Shown here: positions 38,201 to 51,032 of the stretch, piece after piece | Layout of the letters: each line of letters begins with the position of its first letter | Position numbering within the stretch: position 1 is the stretch's first letter | Assembly (NCBI GenBank): GCA_949358305.1 | Contig: OX442314.1 | Coordinates: forward strand, 12,951,060-13,015,059 | Length of the DNA: 64,000 nt | Direction of reading: 5' to 3' | Source: Strigamia acuminata | Taxonomy: Eukaryota; Arthropoda; Chilopoda; Geophilomorpha; Linotaeniidae | Notes under the pieces: model-generated | Told to the model about the DNA's origin: nothing | Database searches by the model: none | What the model saw: the letters and a program-made list of their open reading frames with translations, nothing else | Made by a program: the position numbers and the translations under genes

Positions 38201-41200
38201 CCGTCAAAATCTTTTTTCAAGAAAGGTTTGTTGTTGTACACAACCAAAGCTGGTCCTTGCAATTGTTTCCAATTGTCACTCAATAGGGTTGTTGAATCGG
38301 TCGGCAATTGTCGTTCGTCCAGAATGAAACGGATCTCACTCGCTCCAGCATCGTCCGCATTTTGAATCATTTCACTGATGACGTCGGATTTGTTGCTGTA
38401 TTGGTTCAGTATGTTCTTTATTCTTGTAGTCAAGTCCTCGTGTTGTCCAAAAGCTTCGCCGTCTTCAAAAAATGGAGTTGAAAATTTGTCCAGTACCGTA
38501 CAGCGCTGTAGTTGTACTCCGAGTGAAATAGCGACATCTCTAGGAATGTTTCGGTTACAGAAATTAGCGTCAATCATGAGTTCGTCTGGGATTTCTGTCA
38601 TGTCCAATTCCCAAAACGTCAAACTCGAAGCCAACAGTAGGACACCGTTCGTGTCTGGAACTAGCAACTGTTCTTTGTACTCCAGTACTTCTCCCTGGTT
38701 CGATGTTGCTAAAAATTTCGATATTTCGGTGCAAAAACGAAGTACAATTCGCATCGCAGGTTTCGACATAGGGGCATCACCATAATGGATCTGAATTCTC
38801 TTCAAAGCGTCGATGTAGTCCTGGATCGAGAACGATTCCTTAATACCACAGCGCCGTAATAATCGCGAGCATTCTTCGTAAGCCGTATCTTTGATTGAAA
38901 ACAAGTATGGCGCACAGCTCGCTTCAAGTGCTTCGCAGCAAACCACGTCGTACGAAACTGCTCCGACCGGTTTCACGATTACAGTCTTCATTGCTGCTAC
39001 GCGATTTAGCAAGCTTTGAGAATCAGAAGAATCACAACAGCTTTTTTCTAATAAGTTGAGACAATCCGTTGCCATCTGTTGAGTCTTACAATGAAAAAAA
39101 TGTTTAAAAATTAATTTTTTTCAATTTTTCAAAATAATACCAAAATTACTTACCAGCTCAAGTTGGCTTTTTGAAAATTTGCTCACTTCCACTTTTGCTA
39201 AGATGTCCAACTGAGTTATGACGGATTCAACTTTGGGAGAATCAAATGACAAATGATAAGCCAAACGTCGAGTTTTATCGAGAGACAATCCATCATCATC
39301 CCAAATGGGACATGTAAAACATATCAAATTCCGTCTAATTTTGAGCGATAGTTCGTTCGGTGTAAAGGTGACTTTCCCAACTTCAGGTTCGTACCATGGT
39401 AAAGACCAATTTGCTGGCGGTTGCAGGGAAAACATGAAGGGAATGTTTAGAAAGTTGTCGTACCACGAATCGTCGTTGATTACACACAGATACTTTAATA
39501 TTAGTCCACTTCGACATCGCGCTTCTTCAATTCGACCACTTTCAACCAGTTTTTGAACGGTTTTTGCCCTGTCCAGTAACATTTCACCAGTGGGGGATGT
39601 AAGCAGGCCGAGTGATAATAATTTGTTTCGTATTTCCGACCCTCGGAAATCACCGTACGGAAATTTCCCATCATTTTCGTCGTACAACTTGCGCATTTCA
39701 CTTTCGGTGTCAACCAACTCTCCAGGCATGAGTCTTTTACCTCCATCCGGGCTCGAGGGAATGCAACGAGTTCCTTGCAACAGTTTCGTCAAAAGCTGTT
39801 TCTTAGCATTGTTTCCTCCTAATATCTCCAGAAGAATGAAGTTCGCAAGATCGGAATCGTAATTCAATAAATTTGGGAAAAAAATTTCTGCGAAGAAAGT
39901 TTCGTCGGTGTGAGACCGTGTGTTTACATAAACGGGCAAAAGATTCTGAAGTGTTGTTTGGACTTCTGGCGACACCAAAACGAAACCATAGGGTTGTTGA
40001 AGCGATATTTGCAGAGCTTTTCGAGCTTCCTCCACGAACCTCTCCGACCAATGAGGCGATAACAGCAAAAAACATACGTGGGAAGGCGCCACCCAACGAC
40101 CATCTTCAGTTTTCCACAAATGTTTGTCCGTTGTTGCCAATTGATTGTATACACCAGTCATAAATCCGGAAAAATCACTTTGAACTTGACCGTGACGAGG
40201 CCACAGAGAATGAAATTTATAATCCACGAGTTGACCAGATTCATCCAAATGCTTGGCAACTTCTAGCAACTTGACGAAACATTCCACGAGGGCGTTCGTT
40301 TTCAGCGCCTCATTCCACTTGGTTTTGATATTGGTCTCGTCCTTAGTGTTCTCAGTCCACAGATGTCGTCTGCTGGAACCTAACGCAAAGGCAGCATGCA
40401 CGTGGAATGGCAACCCGCTTTGAACAGGCAACGGCAAATAACAATACACATTTCCCGATATAGGCTCGATCTATTTTCATAGAAAAAAGAAAACAATTAT
40501 TAAATAAACAAAAGTAAAAAAAAAAAAATTAAGAAAATTTTACTTGGATTTTATTGTTCACTTCTCTCACGCACGCGGCAATCGCAACTGCTGGCATTAA
40601 TCCGGCATTTGTTCCGTCAGACGTCGCTGCTAATTGGTAAGCCGCTCCATCACTCGCACTCCACTGAACGATCCAAGATATTCCCGAGTCTTTGATAACC
40701 GGCAAAAAACTTTCCGAACAGTTATCTGAGCAGTCCATTTTCACTAAACTGGAATGATGAAGCGCCACAAACCGGTTTTCTTTGATCGATCGTTTGACAA
40801 CATTCGTTAATATTTCTCGTTCCGCGATATCCGACAGAATTTTTGTTTCCACCTTCCGAATCGTTAATACTGTCTGCGCATTTAAAGGACTGGTATTGCC
40901 ACTTGGCAAGAATTGAACATTTAATTTCTGGATATGTTGTAAAAACAACATGACCGAATTTCTGGTCTCAGCAAATTGTTTCAATAAATTCTTCATGTTG
41001 TACGAGCGGTTGCACAGCTGAGAGTTGGCAACCATCTCAGCATTCCGCAATGGCAATCGAAAAAGCGTACAAGGAAAGGACGCACCTTCGCGACTGTACG
41101 ATAGATCGCATCCAAAAACGTCTTTGTAAGGAGAGAACTGATCCGAAAAGGCTTTCAGTTTGTTTGGTTTGGTCTTCAAGTTAAACATTATTCCTCCCGC

Positions 41201-44200
41201 ACCGTGTGGAACACACAGTTTTTGCGGATCAAAATAAACTAAATAATTCCCGCTTAGAAAACTGGGAATGTCCGTCAAATTGTACACCGAATTAAATCCA
41301 ACTCCAAACGATCCTATTTTTTCAGATTGAGAACGCTTGGTTGCACCTCCGAGACGTTGAATGTTTGTAAAATCATCTTCGGTAAACATGGCGTCATTGA
41401 ACACCCAAAGAGCCGGTCCTTGGAATTTATCCATGCCAGATTGCTTCCATAAGACGGAATGTCTCCATTGCCCGTTGTCGCGCATGTCCAACAGAAATCC
41501 AATCTCCTTGGCCCCAGCATCATCGGCATTTTGAATTAACTCTTGAAAAATTGTGTCACCAGCTGGATATTCCTCAATTATATTTTTCAATCGCTGAACT
41601 ATTGTTTCTTGCTGCTCAAACACTTCGGCATCCAGTACGGCGCTCGACATCGGAGTTACTCCCAACTTCCTGCAGAGGTCATGGCTTAAATCGTTGTGCA
41701 CTAGAATAATGTCGTCATCTTCGTCTTCATCTTCAAATCCATCCATGAAGTCATTGTACGAGCCAGAGTCGTTGAATTTGCACCGACTTGCCGGTAGAAA
41801 TGTTAACGCGAGTGCATTTCGCTTGATCGGAACTTCGATGTCTTCATCCTCGTCTAAATTGTCGGAAAGTATTTCCAGAATGGATCGAACGTACTTGAAA
41901 TCTCTCTTGTTTTCGCTTTCCGTTACTAGACCATTTTTGTGTTCATTTATGATCTCCCGTAACACTCTTCTTCCCAAATTCGGACCGTCATCTTCCAATC
42001 CTCCAACTGCACGAAACATCACTTCCAATGACTGTTCCTGCAGAAATCCTGGTAGACTGTACAAATATGGCGCTAAACCAGATTCAAAATATGTCCATTT
42101 GGTTACAATTTTTGTGGGTTGAAGAAACTTATCGCCGGCCCAAACCCATTCCTGCAAGTCTTGAGCAGTCAGAATCGCCTGAACTTCAGAAACATCGTTG
42201 TTCGATAAGGCCTTGTACATTTTGTACATCATGGACTGAAAAGTCGGGTTATTTATTTGCATATTGCAAGAATGTTGCGCCAAAGTTTTAAGCTGCGATA
42301 CGACCATCCTAGTTTCAATCTCATTGAAACCAACAAATCCAAAAGCGTTCACCAAATCTTGCGGGAAAGCTGTTCCCAATACTGGCATCACAGACCCCAC
42401 GACAAAAGCGCATTCTTCTTGCGTCATATTAACTGCTGGGTAACATACGCTCTCTTTGCCGGTGCCAAACCATGGTAAACCGCTCGGAAAATCTTTGGGA
42501 GGAGCCGTTTTAGCACAAAATAATTTCAACTCCTTCATCGCATTCATTTGTGGTATTGTCAACTTATTGAAATGAGTCTGCAGAATTTGGATAAAGTAAT
42601 TCCTCTTCGTCGACGGGCCGGATCCCAATCTGTCGATTGCGTGTGCCGTCTGCACAATCTCGTCAGCTGTAATGTCATTAGCGGACGTCCTTAACCCCAA
42701 ACCGCGTAAAAATTCCAATGCTTTTGGAGCTGCGTACTCGGCAGATGGAAATTTTCCAATTTCATCGGAAAAGAATGTTTTCAATTCGACGACAGTTGGG
42801 TCGAAAAGCCAAACTGGTGCTCGATAAAGTCCATCGTCACTGCGTACAAACTGGAAGTCTTTCAAACTGTTTTTCACATTCCAAGCCTGAACATAATCAA
42901 TACACCAAAGCATAAGAAGTGAAAATGATTCGAGGTCGTAATTATTCCTCTGTTCAATTATTCCATTAGCCAACTCGCTTTGCGTTGCTTGTGCAACTCC
43001 CAACCACTGAGCCAAAGTGAAACACTCAGAATTTCTGCAATCCAGCAACGGTACATCCGACTGGATCTGCAATGGCAATCCTTCAAAATTAACTGTCTTC
43101 ATGTTCTGCCAGTATGTGCAACAATAATCGACGGAAACTGCTGAGGTACTAGCATTAATATTCCTTGGCCAGACCAGAACTTCGAATAATGTTAGTTTTC
43201 GTAGAATATTTCTTCCTTCTGGTGGAATTTCGTGGACGAATTTTGCAAGAAATGCCACTAGTTCTTTTCTTGCGGCGAAATTTGCGTTTAGGGAAACTTG
43301 TAGCTTTTGGCCGTCGCAGTTTTGCAGCAATTTGATCAAATTTGTTATATTTCCAACGTTAATATATTTCTCCAACGCTTTGTGTTGTTGCAGGACCGTG
43401 GACGGAACCGACATGGCATCGGCAGACGTCAACAGTTGCTCCAAATTGGGAGAAAACGCACCTTGCACGAATAGAGCACTCGCATTCTGATTTGGTAGCG
43501 AGATAAGGTTCGAGTAACCATTCTGCGCACCGCATTCGAGTAGAGTTATTCCCACAAAGAGTGAAAGGTCGTTCGGATAGTCCGCTCGAATAAGTTCCCA
43601 CAACTTCAGCAGCCACGTCTTGTTGGGGAAATTATTGGTATTCAAATTGCAATTGAAATTTTTCTGACCTTTCCACAAATCGGGTAGAACGCCTCTGAGA
43701 ATAGTTGGAAAATTCGTTTCGTTGATTTTCTCTACCCCATATTGCATACCTGTTGCGAATAAATGGTCAATTATTCCCGATTGACAAATAATTTTAAAAC
43801 TTACCGGCAACATCTGTTAAAAATGTCACAACTTCTCTAGATAGTACTTCAACATTGATGGTGCAATGTTGCATCGAAGGAAGCAATTCTTGATGTTTTT
43901 TGGAAACCAAGTACATCACACTGTTCGATTGCGGATAATACAATGCACCAAATCCACCATTCAGTAAAGGGATTAATGGCAAATTCAGTACTTGATTTAT
44001 TATCGGATGTAAATCGTATGGGATCACACTCCTTGTGACAAAATACTGAAGTAGCAGCACGTGACTTTGAAGATCTTCGAATAAGAAATAAAAATTTTAA
44101 TAAAAAAAAAACCACTTTTAAAAAAAAACATTAAATTACCTCCAATGTTCCAATTTCGACATTTTACTGTCAATTCATTACGAACGACGGCGGGCGTGAT

Positions 44201-46786
44201 ATAATTCACAACTCCTTTAATTGCTCGTGAATAGTTTTCAATTCCTGCGATGACATTTTCGGGAGCGTGGACATAGCAAGTTTGCACTGCATTCAACCAT
44301 TGCCGAACTGCAGCTGAAATGTCAGGCTGGCATGTGCTGTCTAAATTGTCTACATACACGTCGTTATTCAAGTTTGTCCAGTTTCCGCTGCTGGAAACCT
44401 AATTTTAAAAAGTTCGGCATCATACCTACAATAAGTACAACACTTTTACACCAGCTTCCAATTTTACCTTCAGCACAGCTTCTTGGAAAAGTATTGCGTA
44501 AAATTTATCCAACAACAACCTCCATCGTTCGTGAACCTTGTTTATTTCTGGCCATAATGAGTAAGAAGCGACGTCAAATTTATCTCTGCAGTAGCAAACT
44601 AACTGAACGTACGCGTACGGAATGACTTCTACAAATGAGAAAAAATGATCGTCAAAAGTTTAAATTCGAAACAAGAAAATAACAATTGTACCATCACGTA
44701 ATGCTTCATTCCATTGAGCATTCACATCTCGAGCTTGATCTACACCCGGCCATTTTAAACTTCGCCTGTTGTCTTCTATTCCAAAAAAAGCATTGATGTG
44801 TATAGGCAAACCAGTGACGAGGTCCGAGTTTCTAGGCAACGGTAGGAAACAGAAGAGACTTCCTAAAAATGTGCAATAAACAGTTGAAACATTCGTTAGT
44901 TTACACTTTTCGATCGTTTAACCTTCAACTGCCTGCCCCACTTGGGCCGCTACCGACACCCATGGGAGTCTTCTAACATCGCCCTCCAGAGACCAAGCTT
45001 TGGGAGCTTCCGATTGATTAGGAAGGAAATGAGACACGATCCACTTCTTCTCCGTCAAGTTTCCATCGATTACTTCTTCGATGCCGAAATGCATGTCCAT
45101 TTTGAGACTCTGAGATACCGATTCATTTCTTTTCCGCATATTTGCAACGTTTCTTATTTTCTGCGGAGATAACAATTTGTAACACGAAACAGTAATGACG
45201 AATTTTACTCACTTCAGAAAAGAGATTTTTTTCTCGTTTCACTCTTTTATTGTCGTCACTCGCAATTTTCACAGCGTATTGAAGCTGAGCCGGATTACCC
45301 ACGTTCTTATACAACAACTCTATCTTTTCCACTTTGAGTAGAAACAATAATAGACCTGCGCCATCTCCAACAAACTCGTTAAACGACATTTGAATCTAGA
45401 ATTTTGTTCAAAGTCAATTAGATGAACTGAATTTATTTCATTTAAAAATTACCATTTGATCAGTGTAAACAGTAGAGGACAACATGTCTGAAGGCTTCGC
45501 TCTGAATGGTAGTCGAAATAAGGTTCCTTCAAATTGCCATTGCGTCGTAAACGATGACTTTTGTCCATGAATTGCGCAAGCCGCATCGTCTATAGGCAAA
45601 AACTGTTGCCAATGGCTGCATATCTCCTGTTGATGCCGGGCATCGTTTAAATTCCAGTGAAAGCCGCTTCTTCTTTTCACTCGGTTTCGTAGATTTCCAT
45701 TCAATAATTTTTCGGTGGGTTCGATCACTACCAACTTCCGCCCACTTAGTAGCCATGGGATATCTGAATATGAAGAGAAAAAACAATCTATCAACATAAA
45801 ATTTATTTTTGTTGAGCTCAACCTGTTAGGTGGTAAACAGAATTAAATCCAATCCCAAATTTCCCAACTTTCAACACACTGTCGGATTTGTGCGAGCGCT
45901 GTGGATTTTGAATCCCTGCATTTAAAATATGAACATAATTTTTAACTAAAAATCTATTTTTTACACTTAAGAATGAGTATTACCTTTCCAGTCACATTCT
46001 TGAAATTCCGCATCGTTGAATACACAAAGTGCAGGACCTTGACAGTCTTGTAGAGTTGGTAATAGAAGATTGTTTCTGTCGAAAGTGCTTTTATCGTGCA
46101 GAAACTTGACGACACTAGCGCCTGCATCTTCCGCATTTTGCAACAATTCCTAGAATTGAATCAGATGCTCGGATCAGTTCAGTATCATATAAATCAATTA
46201 TTTCTGCTTATATACTTTCAAGATTTGGCCACCGTCTGGGTAGCGATTTAATATTCCCTGAATAAAAACAGACAGCGGTGGCACTGTTGGGCCGAAATCC
46301 TCTGTGAAATATACAATTTTTGTTAAAAATGCAACACAAGCTAACTATATATTCATATTTTGCTGAAATTATTTAATTAGCCCTTTTCTTGCCTCTCTCC
46401 TGTCCCACATTCAAAAAAATTATTGAATGTAGAATTATATGATTTGTAATTTATAGTCCATAATTAAATTACAAAAACAAAAATTAGTAATTATGTACAC
46501 TAAACAGCTTTTAAACAACGAATTTTTTTTAATTGATTAAACCGAAACCGAAACCTCAAACAACAAAACAAAAACCTCAAATAGTCCCTCCTTACAAAAC
46601 CGTACTTTTCCGTTTTGATTTGATTTTTAATCGATTCTTTAATCGATTTCTTAATCAATTTTTAATTTGCTCTTTTCGACACCATTTAATATGGAAAAAA
46701 AAACTAGATCAATGGTAATAATTTATAATTTTTTTTTTCTTTTAGTTTTTTTCTTTATTTTAGGTATTACCGTCGTCTGAAGACAT
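32245..46786 (-). CDS. Sacsin-family protein, copy 2, full three-SRR form
   Basis: The start exon is 46771-46786 (MSSDD plus one base), spliced in phase to 46222-46301, then 45984-46149 (N-box [11 protein letters not shown]) and a string of short exons. Large exons are 43813-40529 (end of SRR1 and the second ATPase N-box [13 protein letters not shown] near 41520), 40449-39140 (SRR2 end), 39075-34594 (third ATPase, [13 protein letters not shown] near 38350 and [12 protein letters not shown]), and a J-domain exon to 33032 with HPD in [12 protein letters not shown]. The last three exons give a HEPN-like helical region and end at 32245. Estimated length is about 4,400 residues, close to the usual 4,500 of animal sacsins. 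No Rx4-6H ribonuclease motif was seen in the HEPN part. It shares strand and exon layout with copy 1 and is divergent from MPG. Confidence 0.88.
46544..46555 (+). promoter_or_regulatory. IRF/ISRE-like motif in intron 1 of sacsin copy 2
   Basis: GAAACCGAAACC, one base from the GAAANNGAAACT consensus, 243 bp upstream of exon 2. It corresponds in place to 25106-25117 at copy 1. A further partial copy (AAAACCGAAACT) lies at 47271-47282. Confidence 0.25.
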
Positions 46787-47616
46787 TTTAACCCAAAAAT
46801 TCTCCTTGGAAATCCAGTACTAAACAATACTGTCTTTCATCTAACAATGAACCGAGGCAAACGAAGAAAAATGGTCTCGTTTTGAAACGTCTCTCCACTG
46901 AATTGCACTGAATGGAAGCCAATCGACTTCTCGTAATTGCGCTCTCTGGTGACAATTGGATAACTAGAAATAAACAACAAAAATATATTTTTTTTAAATA
47001 AGATCACTATAATAACTTGAAATTTTTTAATTTTTAAAATTTTTACATAAAATTTTTCTTTAAAAGAAAATGGTAAATAAAAAAGGAAATAAAAAAAGAA
47101 ATAAAAAAAATTGAATCGTCCGGTTGGGCTTATCAGTATAGCTCACAAGTCAAACCGCTGGTTTGTAACGTGATGGTCGTGTAGATTGACCGAAACCCTC
47201 GACTCTGTATTGAATCGTAGTTATTTAATTGAATTTCTTGAAAAATCATTATTAAGAAAACTCATAAACCAAAACCGAAACTAATAGCTAGACGAGCCAA
47301 ATTTCACGACTCAAGCTATGCAAATATCTACGAAACAAATTGTGCAGATTTGAACGACAAAAACGACACTTTCAGCTACTATCTCAATAAAATATTGTTA
47401 CAATACCTCCAAATTAAATGTCACACTTCGGATCAATCTCGACTTGAATCTTCACGACAAAAGTGTGAGTTCCCATGATGCTTTGCAGGCTTTGCAGGTT
47501 TGGGTTGTAACTAAAACCGGAAAGATTATACTCCGTGCCGGAAGTCGAGAAAAGACGAGTGCGTATTATATTAACATATTAAATGTCAATGTCACTTATT
47601 GCTAGCCAAACACAAT
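46787..47616. promoter_or_regulatory. Divergent spacer between sacsin copy 2 and MPG
   Basis: 830 bp between two outward-facing start codons. It should hold both promoters. AT-rich; no TATA box stood out. A degraded tRNA-like stretch lies at 47128-47210, containing TAGCTCA, CTGGTTTGTAA and GGTCGTG words of the kind seen in tRNA-Thr, but arms do not pair well. Confidence 0.4.
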
Positions 47617-48329
47617 ATGGAAAGCCGATTGGCAAAAGGTTTTTTCTCGGTCGCATGTGAAAATTTAGCTCGCAAACTGCTGGGTCAAGTTCTAGTGCGA
47701 ATATTAGATGACGGTACTCGCCTAAGCGGAATCATAGTCGAGACAGAATGCTACTTAGGTGGAGAAGACAAAGCGTCCCATTCTCATAATGGTAAACGAA
47801 CAGAACGTAACACTGCCATGTTCATGGACCCAGGAACCGCGTACGTTTACTTCGTCTACGGCATGTACCACTGCTTCAATATCTCGAGCGAAGGTAACGA
47901 TTATAAACTCTTTTAATTCATTAAAAATATCAAATTTTCCACTCTGCAGGTGACGGATCGGCCGTACTTATTCGCTCGTTACAACCGCTCGAAGGATTGG
48001 ATCAAATGCAGGAATTTCGAAACGAACGACTCAAAAACAAGCGAGCGTTGAAATGCGATAAGTTATGCAACGGGCCGTCGAAACTGTGCATGTCTATGGC
48101 GATTACTAAAGATGTAGATCGGTGTGATTTGTCGAAGTGCGAATTTTTGTGGGTAGAAAAGGGTTGGGAAACACCGGACACGTGTATCGCTGTTGCGCCG
48201 CGGATCGGAATAAAATCCGCCGGTGCAGAATGGGCGGAAAAACCGCTAAGATTTTATGTGCGAGGAAGTAAATATGTGAGCCAAAGATTAAAAGGTGAAA
48301 TTGTTGTACCGGTTTCGTTATATTCATGA
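47617..48329 (+). CDS. MPG: DNA-3-methyladenine glycosylase
   Basis: Excises alkylated and deaminated purines (3-methyladenine, hypoxanthine, ethenoadenine) in base-excision repair, acting in nucleus and mitochondria. Two exons, 47617-47893 and 47950-48329, join in phase (G/GT) over a 56-bp intron, giving about 218 residues. The fold's signature is intact: GIIVETECYLGGEDKASHS carries the catalytic Glu of VETE, the nearby Tyr and the His; AYVYFVYGMYHCFN follows, and CNGPSKLC near residue 145. The chosen ATG is the second in frame; one six codons upstream (47599) is also possible. The protein is shorter than human MPG, lacking the long disordered N-terminus. Its stop lies 20 bp from that of NPRL3 on the other strand. 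Confidence 0.93.
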
Positions 48330-48349
48330 TTTATTTATTTGAGTAAAAA

Positions 48350-50796
48350 CTATGACCAATTCTTGGATTGCTTGTAAAACATCGAGACTGCGTCGTCTTC
48401 GTGTTCGCAAGTGATGAGGATTTCTCGGAATTTGTCCAGAAGAAATAAAAGTTGTGTGCGACGGATGTTTTCGTAATACATGATTTCTTCCAAGTGATAT
48501 TTTCCACAAAAATAACGTCTAAGACTGAAATAAAGAGAGAAATTGAATTTTTTAAATCGGTAATTTATTTGGGGTTGATTTTACCGATCAAAGAGACGGA
48601 TGTCATCCGAACTTTCACTGTGTAAGCGTAAAAAAGAATTGGAAGTCGAAACTGGACTAGATAACGAGGAAACGCATGCGGGGAAGTTACTCCAACTTGT
48701 GTCGTCTATATCGATAGTCAAATCGAGTCGATTGCGACTCCATTCGGAACTGCCTATTTAAAAAAAAAAAAAAAAATTAATTTGGAACAAAAAAATCTTT
48801 TTTTCAATTATGTTTACTCGATCCTCGCGATGGGGGCCGGGAAAGTGTAGATTCTTCCGTCGGTAGGTAGTAGACGTAGGTATGCAGTTGCATTAATAAA
48901 TTATGTTGCAGCATCCAAATGATTATTTGAAGAAGCTGCGTCTAATATTGTAATTTACAAAAAATTCACTTTATCAATTACGTAAGAAGCATACTTGCTG
49001 ATATGCCATGGAAGTTGGATTACCCCTCTGGCTCAGGGACACTGGTAAGGAAAATTCAGCCATAACGACTAATAGATTAATGCCTGGAAATATTTCATTA
49101 AATTTCTCAACCAAACAAGAATCACTAAATAAAAAGAAAAATCATTAATTTCACAATTAAAAATTAAAATCATTGAGAATAGACGATTAAATCACATGTG
49201 AGTTGGAGCGTGCGGTGAAAGTATATACACATTTGTTTCACACAAGGGATAAATAATAGTCGCTTTTGCCCAATAAATTAAATGACCGACGAGTCGAAAA
49301 ACCTTGAAATTAAAAGAATTAATTATAATGCGTAAAGTCTCGATAAATTTATACCTGTGTAATCGATAAATCGGCATCAATAGCAAGTTCTTGCAAGCTT
49401 TTAAGCGGACTGGATGCTTGAATAATGCGTATTAGAGCTGGAGAGGCACCCAAAGGAAGACTAGATACAAAATTACACTCACTGACCAAAAGGAGGAGTG
49501 CGTGGTAAGGCCTGAAAATAAATTTATTAATCGTCTAATTTTAAATTTTGGCAATTTTGTTATTACTTTAACGAGTTTATGCATCTGTCCAGCGATTCTG
49601 GCTGTAAAAATAACAATTATTATTACTACTATGATGGTTTGTGATAATTTAGTTTATCATACATCCAATACGTATTCAGGGCTGTTGAAACTGTGAATGC
49701 GTTGAGGCAAACAAAAACTAATTTGAAGCCAGCGGTTGATGCGCATTTGAATCACTCCAGAAGAACATAACCTAAATTTCAAAAAGTTAAATGTAATTTA
49801 GTAAATCGCTTTGGTTGGAAATTTCTTACTCATCGTAAATGTATTTCAAATCTTTGGCGAGTTGACTACGATTCAATATAATGTCAAAAACGGATTCTTT
49901 AACTTTAAAAAAAAAATAAAAAATAAAAAAATTAGATTAATATTTTGCATTATTTAGTTTTTTTTATCACCGTCAGTTCGGCCGGAAATTTCATCGTGAG
50001 CTGCGAGCATAATTTTAGTTTCTTTACTTAAATGCCCACAACGCCTTTCCTCGTGTCGTAAACACACTCCAAGACGATAACTGAGATCGTGGTAACAACG
50101 AACGACCGAATAACTTGCATTTGCCTTACAAAAAAACATAAATTTTAGTTATCCAATTTTCGATATCCAAATTTTCAATTTAAAATCAAAAATTCTACTA
50201 ACGGGAAGCGCAAACACAATGTGGAAAAGAATTAACGTGGATGTGAGTCGTTTGGGCGAACATTGAGCAGATTGAAGCAAAGTTGGATGACCTACAAACC
50301 GAACATCGTTCACTTTTAATTCAAACTTCTGACGACTAAGCTGCGTCGTGACAGCAAACAAATTCGACAGCACTTTGTCGGAGAATCTAGTAAACAAAAT
50401 CAACGTAAATACGAAATAAAACACGAATAAAATACTCTAAATACCCAACTAATTGTCCATTACTGATGTTAGAAAATGGAGGTTGTCTGTGCAATTTAAA
50501 ATCAAATTAAATTTGACAAATTAAAATCAAATTCCAATCAATTCGACCATACCGCGTATTGTCCTCGGCGAACGAACTAACTAAAGCGTACGGCTTGATC
50601 CGTGCAGCTGGAAAACATAGAAAATATTGCAACTTAACTCACGGGAAATTCCAAATCGAAAAATTCAGTTAACACCTGATGTAGTTTGCTTTTTAATCTC
50701 CCGGGTAATTTCAGAAAATGGGTATCGAAACAGTAGTCGATCTCCCTTACTTCCATGCTTAACTAATATTATATTAACAGGATCAGTTTCCTTCAT
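48350..50796 (-). CDS. NPRL3: GATOR1 complex subunit NPRL3
   Basis: NPRL3, with NPRL2 and DEPDC5, forms GATOR1, the GTPase-activating complex that turns off RagA/B and so mTORC1 at the lysosome when amino acids are scarce. Exons include 50676-50796 (start, [20 protein letters not shown], the longin-like opening strand), 50553-50607, one at about 50447-50490, and further exons with [18 protein letters not shown] (about 50290-50390), [12 protein letters not shown] (about 50040), [16 protein letters not shown] (about 49250) and the C-terminal [20 protein letters not shown] (about 48450). The stop is at 48350. All these blocks match the family in order. The middle region at 48590-49020 is less conserved and its exon ends are uncertain. 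Confidence 0.92.
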
Positions 50797-51032
50797 AGTA
50801 AACGCGTTTCATCACCTCCCGCACGTGATAAGTAATCAATCAGAGATAAAAATAGGAAAAACAAACCGTATTTGTCATAGGTCAGATTTCGACACACGAG
50901 GGCGGGGCGAACAAGCGCAGTACTGTATGTGTTTTAACATGGAATTGGCCGAAGTTTCGTAAAGACATTTCAAGTTTAAAATCAGGATTGTCACACATCG
51001 AAATCGTATTTTTTTTAAATTCGTATTTATTT
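50797..51032. promoter_or_regulatory. Shared divergent promoter, NPRL3 / FSIP1-like
   Basis: 236 bp separate the two start codons. The segment contains a CG-rich patch (ACACGAGGGCGGGGCG, about 50894-50909), including a GC-box-like GGGCGGGG, so a bidirectional promoter is likely. Confidence 0.5.
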
